From NCBI GenBank assembly GCA_001795345.1, contig MGON01000103.1:30374-37105 (forward strand): a stretch of 6,732 nucleotides of DNA. Direction: 5' to 3'. Of the stretch, positions 1 to 5,328 are shown one piece after another. The notes below the pieces were generated by a model that was not told where the DNA came from, ran no database searches, and was given only the letters and a program-made list of their open reading frames with translations. Positions within the stretch are counted from its first letter, which is position 1. Each line of letters opens with the position of its first letter. This DNA comes from Chloroflexi bacterium RIFCSPLOWO2_02_FULL_71_16. Lineage in GTDB: Bacteria > Chloroflexota > Limnocylindria > P2-11E. Position numbers and translations under genes: made by a program.

Positions 1-131
1 ACGAAGGCCAGGGACTGGTGGAGTACGCACTCATCATCGCCGTCATCGCCATCGCGGTCATCGTCGCCATGATCTTCCTGAAGGGCCAGCTGCAGAACAT
101 CTTCAGCAACATCGGCAACAATTTGACCTAA
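1..131 (+). CDS. Flp/Fap-type (type IVb) pilin, C-terminal part
   Basis: The window opens inside a gene whose last 42 codons (frame starting at base 3, TAA at 129-131) read EGQGLVEYALIIAVIAIAVI and then a hydrophobic stretch ending in a short polar tail (QNIFSNIGNNLT). GQ-G-LVEYALI followed by about 20 hydrophobic residues is the hallmark of the N-terminal helix of Flp pilins, the small subunits of tight-adherence (Tad) pili. These are cut by a prepilin peptidase just upstream of this motif and assembled at the inner membrane. The leader peptide and cleavage site lie outside the window. The reading stops about 20 residues after the helix, which is normal for this very short family. A strong hairpin follows the stop by 56 bases. 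No other tad gene is visible, so it could be a solitary pilin gene or the end of a tad cluster to the left. Confidence 0.88.
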   Translation, partial: EGQGLVEYALIIAVIAIAVIVAMIFLKGQLQNIFSNIGNNLT

Positions 132-187
132 CGCGCCCCGCGCACTGCTGGACATCGCACGAAGGTCGTAAGGACCACGTGACACGT

Positions 188-221
188 GAAGAGGCCGCTG
201 GGTTCGCCCGGCGGCCTCTTC
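188..221. terminator. Strong hairpin, probable bidirectional terminator
   Basis: An 11-bp perfect inverted repeat, GAAGAGGCCGC (188-198) and GCGGCCTCTTC (211-221), encloses TGGGTTCGCCCG. This inner part adds one G-U and three G-C pairs and closes on a TTCG tetraloop (203-206). It lies between two convergent genes: 56 bases after the pilin stop and 19 bases beyond the - strand gene's stop. That is the place for a shared terminator. Neither side has a T tract, so termination would be of the hairpin-only kind common in GC-rich bacteria, or the hairpin may protect mRNA 3' ends. Confidence 0.65.
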
Positions 222-240
222 GTATACATCGTCCGCTTCG

Positions 241-669
241 CTACGCGCTTCGGCGCCGCCTCCGACCGACTACGTCGTGGCTGGCTTCGATCAGCCGGTC
301 CCAGAGGACGCGGGGCACGCTGGCCTTCGCCACGATGCGCTGGCCCGGCTTCACCACCTCACTCCCCTCGGCGAGGAAGTTGGCCCGACCGGGATCGTGC
401 AGATCGAGGTACTCCTTGTAGCGGCCGAGGCGTTCACCCTCGGCGAGGAGCGGGATGCGCCCGAGCTCGTCATCCGTGAGGTCCTGAAGGATGCGGTGCT
501 GGGCGCGCACGTCGATCGCCCGGAGCTGGGCCGCGGTGCGGCCGGCGTCCTCCTCGTCGGCGAGGATGACCTCCCACCGCCTGGAGGTGCCGCGGGGGAC
601 GCGGGTCTCGTCGTATCGGGTCATGCGTTCGCGCGTCGCACCCTCCGTGCCAGCCTTTTGTGCGCTCAA
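241..669 (-). CDS. Small hypothetical protein, unknown function
   Basis: I do not recognise this 142-residue protein. Codons on the - strand are overwhelmingly G/C-ending and the product is soluble-looking, charged and free of membrane segments or a signal peptide, which supports a real gene. It has a mixed acidic first half (ILADEEDAGRTAAQ, TDDELGRIPLLAEGERLGRY), then DLHDPGRANFLAEGSEVV and VPRVLWDRLIEASHDVV, and a basic end (GRRRRRSA). The start chosen is TTG at 669. It has GGAG 6 bases upstream, and an in-frame TAG at 684-682 rules out a longer product. ATG at 624 (starting MTRYDE) is the alternative and would give 127 residues, but its nearest purine tract (GGAGGG, 646-641) is 16 bases away. 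The gene is divergent from rpsB and convergent with the pilin gene. The stop TAG is at 243-241. Function cannot be inferred from context. Confidence 0.72.
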   Translation of the reverse strand: MSAQKAGTEGATRERMTRYDETRVPRGTSRRWEVILADEEDAGRTAAQLRAIDVRAQHRILQDLTDDELGRIPLLAEGERLGRYKEYLDLHDPGRANFLAEGSEVVKPGQRIVAKASVPRVLWDRLIEASHDVVGRRRRRSA

Positions 670-703
670 CGCGCACTCCCTCTAGGCGCTCAACGCGCAC
701 TCC
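662..703. repeat. Tandem 18-bp direct repeat at the - strand gene start
   Basis: GCGCTCAACGCGCACTCC occurs exactly twice, at 662-679 and 686-703, with a 24-base period. Each copy contains a small dyad (GCGC-TCAAC-GCGC). Read on the - strand, each copy is also a Shine-Dalgarno-like GGAG, six bases, then TTG-AGC-GC. The downstream copy supplies the likely start of the unknown gene. The upstream copy gives TTG-AGC-GCC-TAG, a three-codon reading frame. It could be an operator pair or a simple duplication of the initiation region. Confidence 0.7.
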
Positions 704-724
704 TGGACCGTGCTCGGAGCGCGT

Positions 725-758
725 CAAATGGGAACGCACCCGGTGCCAGGGTCATTTG
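725..758. promoter_or_regulatory. Nested dyad in the divergent rpsB / unknown-gene region
   Basis: CAAATG (725-730) and CATTTG (753-758) are inverted copies. Between them, almost exactly on the same centre (741), sits the perfect palindrome GCACC-C-GGTGC (736-746). The right half overlaps the candidate -35 of the rpsB promoter. This is what an operator for a dimeric regulator looks like. A binding protein is not identifiable, and the symmetry could be accidental. Confidence 0.35.
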
Positions 759-770
759 CCCTGCTAGACT
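743..770 (+). promoter_or_regulatory. Candidate rpsB operon promoter with extended -10
   Basis: TAGACT at 765-770 resembles a -10 box and is preceded by TGC (762-764), giving an extended -10. GTGCCA at 743-748 matches four of six bases of the -35 consensus with a 16-base spacer. Transcription would begin near 777, leaving a leader of roughly 120 bases before the rpsB ATG. No better-looking pair is visible between 704 and 899. Confidence 0.45.
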
Positions 771-778
771 GACCCAGG

Positions 779-795
779 ACCGAGCTCTGCTCGGT
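779..795 (+). promoter_or_regulatory. Hairpin at the 5' end of the rpsB leader
   Basis: ACCGAGC (779-785), loop TCT, GCTCGGT (789-795) forms a perfect 7-bp stem only a few bases after the predicted transcription start. A second GC-rich palindrome, CCGCCCGGGCGG, lies at 840-851. The rpsB leader is a known place for autogenous control by S2 in other bacteria. Whether this structure does that, or just stabilises the mRNA 5' end, is not shown by the sequence. Confidence 0.4.
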
Positions 796-899
796 ACTTC
801 GCACGCCTTCCCATCTGCGTTCGCTCCCTGGTCGGTCGCCCGCCCGGGCGGCAGGCTGGCAAGCTCGCGGGGAGGCGGAGGGAACAAGGGAGAGCAGCC

Positions 900-1976
900 A
901 TGGCGGTCGTCACGATGAAGCAGCTCCTCGAGTCCGGGGTCCACTTCGGACATCAGGCACGCAGGTGGAACCCGAAGATGAAGCGCTTCATCTTCATGGA
1001 GCGCAACGGCATCCACATCATCGATCTCCAGCAGACCCTGACCCGCGTCGAGGAGGCCTACGCCTTCACGCGTGAGGCTTCCCAGAAGGGCGGGTACGTC
1101 CTCTTCGTCGGCACCAAGAAGCAGGCGCAGGAGTCGATCGCGGAGGAAGCCAAGCGCGCCGCCATGCCGTACGTGAACCAGCGCTGGCTGGGCGGCTTCC
1201 TGACGAACTTCGTCACGATCAAGAAGCGCATCGATCGCCTGAACGAGCTGATCGAACGCAAGGAGCGGGGCGACTTCGCCACGCTCCCGAAGAAGGACGC
1301 GCAGGTGCTCGAGGACGAGCTCCAGCACCTCGACCGGTATTTCGCCGGCGTGCGTGAGATGAAGAAGGTCCCGAGCGCCATCTTCGTGGTGGACCCGCAC
1401 CGCGAGCACATCGCGGTGGACGAGGCACGCCGCCTCGAGATCCCGGTCATCGCCATGGTCGACACCAACTGCGATCCGGATCTGATCGACGTGATCATCC
1501 CGGCCAACGACGACGCCATTCGGGCGGTGAAGCTGATCTGCCAGAAGATGGCGGATGCGGTCCTCGAAGGCCGCCTCGAGTTCGAGGCCGGCCACAAGGA
1601 GGCGACGCCCGAGGACATGGGCTACGCCCCGGCGACGCCCGAGGCGGAGATCGGCACGCCGCGCGCTCGCCGCACACCGCGGGTGTACGAGCCCGAAGAA
1701 GAGGACGAGTACCCGATCGGCGGATACGCCGAGGAGCCCGCTGCCGAGACTGGGGCGGAGGCGATCGGCGGTGCGCCGGAGACGGCCGAGGGTGCCACGG
1801 CGAGCGACGCGGCCATCGCCGCGCCCGACATGTCGTCGACGGGCACCCTGCCGGCCTCCGAGGAGGCGCCGTCGCCGCCCGCTGCCGAGCCGGCGGCGGC
1901 CGAGCCCGCGGTCGCGGCCGCCGCGCCCGCGAAGCGCGCGGCACGCCGGACGATCAAGAAGGAAGAGAGCAAGTGA
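900..1976 (+). CDS. rpsB: 30S ribosomal protein S2 with long acidic C-terminal tail
   Basis: S2 joins late in assembly of the small ribosomal subunit and helps hold S1-type contacts near the mRNA exit. The first 230 residues are a canonical S2: [14 protein letters not shown] at residues 6-19, [86 protein letters not shown] and [14 protein letters not shown]. The start ATG at 900 has GGGAG at 888-892 with a 7-base spacer. The protein is 358 residues, well over the usual 230-260, because of a low-complexity tail from about residue 231. The tail is Ala/Pro/Glu-rich, with an acidic knot EPEEEDEY at 264-271 and a basic end [14 protein letters not shown] at 345-358. First gene of the operon; its TGA overlaps the GTG of tsf. 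Confidence 0.97.
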   Translation: MAVVTMKQLLESGVHFGHQARRWNPKMKRFIFMERNGIHIIDLQQTLTRVEEAYAFTREASQKGGYVLFVGTKKQAQESIAEEAKRAAMPYVNQRWLGGFLTNFVTIKKRIDRLNELIERKERGDFATLPKKDAQVLEDELQHLDRYFAGVREMKKVPSAIFVVDPHREHIAVDEARRLEIPVIAMVDTNCDPDLIDVIIPANDDAIRAVKLICQKMADAVLEGRLEFEAGHKEATPEDMGYAPATPEAEIGTPRARRTPRVYEPEEEDEYPIGGYAEEPAAETGAEAIGGAPETAEGATASDAAIAAPDMSSTGTLPASEEAPSPPAAEPAAAEPAVAAAAPAKRAARRTIKKEESK

Positions 1977-2530
1977 GCACGCAAGCCGTGAAGATCGACC
2001 CGAAGGACGTCCAGAAGCTGCGCGCCGAGACCGGCGCGGGCGTGATGGACTGCAAGCGCGCCCTCGAGGAGGCCACGGGCGACCTCGCGCGCGCCAGGGA
2101 CATCCTGCGCCAGCGCGGTCTGGCCGCGGCGGCGAAGCGCGCGACGCGCGAGACGCGAGAGGGCGTCGTGGAGTCGTACATCCACGCGGGCGGCCGCATC
2201 GGAGCCCTGGTGGAGCTGACCAGCGAGACGGACTTCGTCGCGCGGAACCCGGAATTCCGCGAGCTCGCCAAGAACATCGCGATGCAGATCGCGGCGATGT
2301 CGCCGCTCGTGGTCTCCGAGGAGGACCTCTCCGCGGAGGAGCGCGCCGAGCTCGTGAGGGAGCACGGCGACGACCAGCGCGCGCTGGAGGCGGCCGTGCT
2401 GCTGCGCCAGCCCTACATCCGGGACGGCTCGAAGACCGTCTCCGACCTGGTCAGCGCGATCGCGGCGTCGACGGGCGAGAACGTGCGCATCCGCCGCTTC
2501 GCACGGTTCCAGCTGGGGACATCGTCTTAG
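1973..2530 (+). CDS. tsf: Translation elongation factor Ts, short form
   Basis: EF-Ts is the nucleotide exchange factor that strips GDP from EF-Tu in the cytoplasm. The N-terminal UBA-like EF-Tu-binding domain is clear ([21 protein letters not shown], residues 13-33), as is the core motif [10 protein letters not shown] (83-92), whose Asp-Phe pair inserts next to the EF-Tu nucleotide site. The family's C-terminal signature is also present (LLRQPYIRD and KTVSDL, then [15 protein letters not shown] to residue 182). At 185 residues it is much shorter than the E. coli protein (283) and close to the Thermus form, lacking the long coiled-coil and second core subdomain. The start is GTG at 1973, overlapping the rpsB stop as GTGA, with AAGGAAG at 1959-1965 and a 7-base spacer. 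This implies translational coupling to S2. Confidence 0.96.
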   Translation: MSTQAVKIDPKDVQKLRAETGAGVMDCKRALEEATGDLARARDILRQRGLAAAAKRATRETREGVVESYIHAGGRIGALVELTSETDFVARNPEFRELAKNIAMQIAAMSPLVVSEEDLSAEERAELVREHGDDQRALEAAVLLRQPYIRDGSKTVSDLVSAIAASTGENVRIRRFARFQLGTSS

Positions 2531-2544
2531 ACTCCCGCGGAAGC

Positions 2545-3264
2545 ATGCCCACGAAGTACAAGCGCGTCCTGCTCAAGATGAGCGGCGAGGCGCTGCTCGG
2601 CGACCGTACCTTCGGCATCGACCCGGCGTACGTCCGCTATCTCGCGGAAGAGGTGCGCTCGGTGCACGAGCTCGGGGTCGAGACCGCGATCGTGATCGGC
2701 GGCGGGAACTTCCTGCGCGGGGCCGCCGTGGCCGAGCAGGGGATAGAGGAAGCGACGGCCCATTACATGGGCATGCTCGCGATGGTCATCAACGCGCTCG
2801 CGCTCCAGTCGCAGCTCGAGGCGGTCGGCCTCGAGACGCGGGTGCAGACGGCCCTGACCATGGCCGAGGTCGCCGAGCCGTACATCCGGCGGCGTGCCAT
2901 CCGCCACCTCGAGAAGGGGCGCGTGGTGGTCTTCGCGGCTGGTACCGGCAACCCCTTCTTCACCAGCGACACCGCGGCGACGCTCCGGGCCGCGGAGATC
3001 GACGCCGAGGTCATCCTCATGGCGAAGAACAAGGTGGACGGCGTGTACGACGCGGACCCCCGCGTCGTGCCGGGTGCGAAGAAGTACGAACAGCTCACGT
3101 ACCAGGAGATGCTCGAGAAGCGCCTGACGGTCATGGACCAGACGGCCGCTGCTCTCGCCGCCGAGCGCGAGATCGACATCCTCGTCTTCGACGTCTCCGA
3201 GCGCGGATCGATGCGGCGCGCGGTGCTCGGCGAGCACGTCGGCACGCTCGTCCACGCGGGCTAG
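2545..3264 (+). CDS. pyrH: UMP kinase (uridylate kinase)
   Basis: Phosphorylates UMP to UDP with ATP, an essential step of pyrimidine nucleotide supply; bacterial enzymes are hexamers of the amino-acid kinase fold. The 239 residues match the family length. Visible motifs are KMSGEALLG (11-19, phosphate binding), IGGGNFLRG (51-59), GTGNPFFTSDTAA (133-145, UMP/ATP site), LMAKNKVDGVYDADP (158-172, nucleotide pocket) and YEQLTYQEMLEKRLTVMD (181-198). One conserved position is odd: the usual AD(Y/H)MGMLAT reads AHYMGMLAM at 72-80, so the Asp is His73 and the Thr is Met80. The start ATG at 2545 fits homologues. No ribosome-binding site is well placed (GGAAG ends only one base before the ATG), so reinitiation after tsf, 14 bases upstream, is likely. 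Confidence 0.97.
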   Translation: MPTKYKRVLLKMSGEALLGDRTFGIDPAYVRYLAEEVRSVHELGVETAIVIGGGNFLRGAAVAEQGIEEATAHYMGMLAMVINALALQSQLEAVGLETRVQTALTMAEVAEPYIRRRAIRHLEKGRVVVFAAGTGNPFFTSDTAATLRAAEIDAEVILMAKNKVDGVYDADPRVVPGAKKYEQLTYQEMLEKRLTVMDQTAAALAAEREIDILVFDVSERGSMRRAVLGEHVGTLVHAG

Positions 3265-3267
3265 CCC

Positions 3268-3828
3268 ATGCCGCTCGAGGAGATCCTCGCTCAGACCGAG
3301 GGACGCATGAAGAAGGCCGTCGAAGCGCTGCGCCGTGAGGTCACGTCGGTGCGTACCGGCCGCGCGTCGCCGGCGCTCGTCGAGAGCCTCGAGGTCGATG
3401 CCTACGGATCGCCGATGCCGCTCATCCAGCTGGCGGCGATCACCGCGCCGGAGCCGCGGCTCATCGTCATCCAGCCCTGGGACCGCGGCCTCATCAAGGC
3501 CATCGAGAAGGCGATCATGGCGAGCGATCTCGCCCTCACGCCGCAGAACGACGGGCAGGTCGTCCGCCTCCCGATCCCTGCGTTGACCGAGGAGCGACGC
3601 CGAGATCTGGTCCGCGTCCTCCACAAGAAGGTCGAGGACGGCCGGGTCGAGATCCGCACGCTGCGGCGACACGCCCACGACGAGATGCGCAAGAAGGAGA
3701 AGGACGCGGGGATCGCCGCCGACGACTTCAAGCGCCTGGAGAAGCGGCTGCAGGATCTCACCGACCGCTACATCGCCCTCGTCGATGAGGTCGGCGACGC
3801 GAAGGAGAAGGAGATCCTCCAGGTCTAG
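3268..3828 (+). CDS. frr: Ribosome recycling factor
   Basis: RRF, with EF-G, splits the post-termination ribosome so that subunits and mRNA can be reused. The 186-residue length is essentially that of E. coli RRF. The N-terminal triple-helix strand carries the characteristic VTSVRTGRASPALVESLEVDAYG block (from residue 25), then domain II with PEPRLIVIQPWDRGLIKAIEKAI, NDGQVVRLPIPALTEERRRDLVRVLHKKVEDGRVEIRTLRR, and the C-terminal helix DDFKRLEKRLQDLTDRYIALVDE. The Arg-rich helix that contacts 23S rRNA is intact. The ATG lies three bases after the pyrH stop. There is no Shine-Dalgarno; instead the perfect palindrome GGGCTAGCCC (3258-3267) spans the pyrH TAG and abuts the ATG. Expression is therefore probably by coupling to pyrH. 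Confidence 0.97.
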   Translation: MPLEEILAQTEGRMKKAVEALRREVTSVRTGRASPALVESLEVDAYGSPMPLIQLAAITAPEPRLIVIQPWDRGLIKAIEKAIMASDLALTPQNDGQVVRLPIPALTEERRRDLVRVLHKKVEDGRVEIRTLRRHAHDEMRKKEKDAGIAADDFKRLEKRLQDLTDRYIALVDEVGDAKEKEILQV

Positions 3829-3840
3829 CTCTATCGCCGT

Positions 3841-3870
3841 CGGCTCGCTTCGCTCGCTCGCGGCGAGCCG
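3841..3870. repeat. GC-rich inverted repeat (REP-like) after frr
   Basis: CGGCTCGC (3841-3848) and GCGAGCCG (3863-3870) form a perfect 8-bp stem around a loop built from CGCT/TCGC units. It lies 12 bases after the frr stop in the operon's only sizeable gap. This kind of element could be a dispersed REP-like repeat, an mRNA stabiliser or a partial internal terminator. There is no T tract. Its copy number in the genome cannot be judged here. Confidence 0.5.
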
Positions 3871-3873
3871 CTC

Positions 3874-3904
3874 GGGCCGGCAAAGCCGGACCCTCGCTAG
3901 GGTC
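3874..3904 (+). promoter_or_regulatory. Two mutually exclusive hairpins over the uppS ribosome-binding site
   Basis: Hairpin A pairs GGGCCGGC (3874-3881) with GCCGG-a-CCC (3885-3893) around AAA, with one bulged A. Hairpin B pairs GACCCT (3889-3894) with AGGGTC (3899-3904) around CGCT. They share GACCC, so only one can form at a time. The AGGG of hairpin B (3899-3902) is the only Shine-Dalgarno-like sequence for uppS, nine bases before its ATG. Hairpin B would hide it and hairpin A would free it. Regulation is inferred; the pairing is seen. Confidence 0.4.
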
Positions 3905-3911
3905 TCTTCGA

Positions 3912-4604
3912 ATGATGCAAGACAAGAACACGCCGCGCCACATCGCGATCGTCATGGATGGGAACCGGCGCTGGGCCCGCCAGCGGCGGCTGCCGGCGAT
4001 CGCCGGGCACCGGGCCGGCGTCGAGACGATCCGCCGGACCCTCCGCCACGCCCGTGAGCGCGGCGTCCGCTACCTGACCCTCTACTCGTTCTCGACCGAG
4101 AACTGGCGCCGCGAGCCGGCGGAGGTCCAGGGGCTCATGCGGCTCCTCGAAGAGACGATCCTGCGCGAGACCGACACCCTCGTCCGCGACCGCGTCCGCC
4201 TGCGGGTCATCGGCCGGCTGGGCGACCTCTCCGAAGGGCTCCGCCGGGCGATCGACGGGGCGGTGAAGGCCACTGCGGCCGGCAGTGACACGATGACGAT
4301 CGCTTTCAACTACGGCGGCCGCGCCGAGATCGTCGACGCGGTCCGCGCGGTCGTTCGGGACGGCGTCGCCGCGGACGACGTCAGCGAGGAGGCCATCGCG
4401 GCGCGGCTGTATGCGCCCGACATCCCGGATCCCGACCTGCTGATCAGGACCGGCGGCGAGCTGCGCGTCTCGAACTTCCTGCTCTGGCAGGTCGCCTACG
4501 CGGAGATGTGGGCGACACCCGTCCTCTGGCCGGACTTCGCGGTCGCGGACCTCGATGCCGCGATCGCCTCGTATGCGGGCCGCGAGCGGCGCTTCGGGCG
4601 GTGA
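3912..4604 (+). CDS. uppS: Isoprenyl transferase (undecaprenyl diphosphate synthase family)
   Basis: A cis-prenyltransferase that condenses isopentenyl diphosphate onto farnesyl diphosphate to build the C55 carrier lipid for peptidoglycan and other envelope polymers, acting at the cytoplasmic face of the membrane. The 230-residue protein carries the full set of family motifs: HIAIVMDGNRRWA (10-22, with the Mg-binding Asp16), GHRAG (32-36), YSFSTENW (58-65), FNYGGRAEIVDA (132-143) and PDLLIRTGGELRVSNFLLWQ (174-193) followed by YAE (196-198). Arg179, Arg185 and Ser187 hold the diphosphate. Product chain length cannot be read from the sequence; other lineages have shorter-chain homologues. Two ATGs sit in tandem (3912 and 3915); either may be used. 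The stop overlaps the GTG of cdsA. Confidence 0.95.
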   Translation: MMQDKNTPRHIAIVMDGNRRWARQRRLPAIAGHRAGVETIRRTLRHARERGVRYLTLYSFSTENWRREPAEVQGLMRLLEETILRETDTLVRDRVRLRVIGRLGDLSEGLRRAIDGAVKATAAGSDTMTIAFNYGGRAEIVDAVRAVVRDGVAADDVSEEAIAARLYAPDIPDPDLLIRTGGELRVSNFLLWQVAYAEMWATPVLWPDFAVADLDAAIASYAGRERRFGR

Positions 4605-5293
4605 AGGACCTTCCGCGCCGTACGCTGACCGCCTTCATCTACGGCGGCGCGGTCCTGGTCGGGATCTCTGCTCCGCCTGTAGCGTTCTGGATCGTCCTTG
4701 GGATCGCTGGAGTGATCGGGCTCCGTGAGCTGCTCGTGCTGCGGGCCGGCCGACCGTCGATCGCGCTCGCCGTGGTGTTCTTCTCGGGACTCGCATCCCT
4801 CGGCGCGCTCCGTGAGTTCGGAGCGAACGGGGCGCGCCACGGAACTCCCGAGTGGGTTCCGGTGTCGCTCCTTCTCGTGATCCTGCCGACGTGGTCGGCC
4901 GACGTAGCCGCGTACCTGGTCGGGTCGACCATCGGGCGCCGCCGACTCGCCCCGCGCATCAGTCCCGGGAAGACGTGGGAGGGCACGATCGCGGGCTTCG
5001 CGGCGGCCGCCCTGGTCGCCGTCGGCGTGGCCATGATGTTCGGACTAGCGCGGACTCCAGTCACGTTGATCGCGATCGGCCTCGGCCCCGTGGGACTCGC
5101 GGGCGATCTGCTCGAGTCCTACGTGAAGCGGCGCGCGGGAGTCAAGGACTCGGGAGTGCTTTTGCCAGGACACGGCGGTGTTCTCGATCGCCTCGACAGC
5201 CTCACGGCAGCCGCGATGTTCGCGCTTGTTGTAGGCGTTGCGTTCGGTCTGTCGCAGCTCGGCAGCGAGGGAGGCCTGTACGACCGGTTCTAA
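4601..5293 (+). CDS. cdsA: Phosphatidate cytidylyltransferase (CDP-diacylglycerol synthase)
   Basis: Integral membrane enzyme making CDP-diacylglycerol from phosphatidate and CTP, the branch point of phospholipid synthesis. The C-terminal signature is complete: GDLLESYVKRRAGVKDSG (168-185) and LLPGHGGVLDRLDS (187-200) with the metal-binding Asps. Upstream is WSADVAAYLVG (98-108) then RISPGKTWEG (119-128). Hydrophobic helices are visible at about 12-45, 54-70, 86-110, 127-148, 152-168 and 202-218. The GTG at 4601 overlaps the uppS stop (GTGA) and gives 230 residues, beginning KDLPRRTLTAFIYGG like homologues. The reading frame is open further upstream, but only inside uppS. It is shorter than the common 260-280, mostly by a reduced N-terminal membrane region. 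Its codons end in A or T more often than those of its neighbours. Confidence 0.94.
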   Translation: MKDLPRRTLTAFIYGGAVLVGISAPPVAFWIVLGIAGVIGLRELLVLRAGRPSIALAVVFFSGLASLGALREFGANGARHGTPEWVPVSLLLVILPTWSADVAAYLVGSTIGRRRLAPRISPGKTWEGTIAGFAAAALVAVGVAMMFGLARTPVTLIAIGLGPVGLAGDLLESYVKRRAGVKDSGVLLPGHGGVLDRLDSLTAAAMFALVVGVAFGLSQLGSEGGLYDRF

Positions 5294-5328
5294 GCGAACC
5301 GCAGATCATTCTCTGGGATGATGGGCGC

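Noticed and set aside
722..727. TTGACG on the - strand as a -35 box for the unknown gene
   Set aside because: No -10-like sequence occurs at 15-19 bases downstream on that strand, so I did not call a promoter.
277..918. + strand open frame of 213 codons opposite the unknown gene
   Set aside because: It runs into the start of rpsB, has no good start signal, and looks like the antisense shadow of the - strand gene. The - strand reading has the natural third-position GC bias.
690..1595. Long - strand open frames opposite rpsB, pyrH/frr (2527-3678) and dxr (5290-6258)
   Set aside because: They are Arg/His/Leu/Asp-rich mirror readings of well-identified genes, expected in DNA with such high third-position GC.
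1555..2544. Long open frame running into pyrH from inside rpsB and through tsf, suggesting a fused 569-residue protein
   Set aside because: The upstream part is Arg/Pro-rich shadow translation of rpsB and tsf, both of which are clear in other frames. UMP kinase homology starts at the ATG at 2545.
4508..4600. Upstream ATG for cdsA inside uppS
   Set aside because: It would overlap uppS by 97 bases and add a Cys/Arg-rich segment unlike CdsA. The GTG overlapping the uppS stop mirrors the rpsB/tsf junction.
5305..5322. ATCAT/ATGAT inverted repeat just before dxr
   Set aside because: Only five bases per arm, A/T-rich and overlapping the ribosome-binding region; too weak to call.
4852..5328. Apparent 159-residue N-terminal extension of DXR
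   Set aside because: It is an out-of-frame reading of cdsA with Arg/Gly-rich shadow composition. DXR homology begins at ATG 5329.
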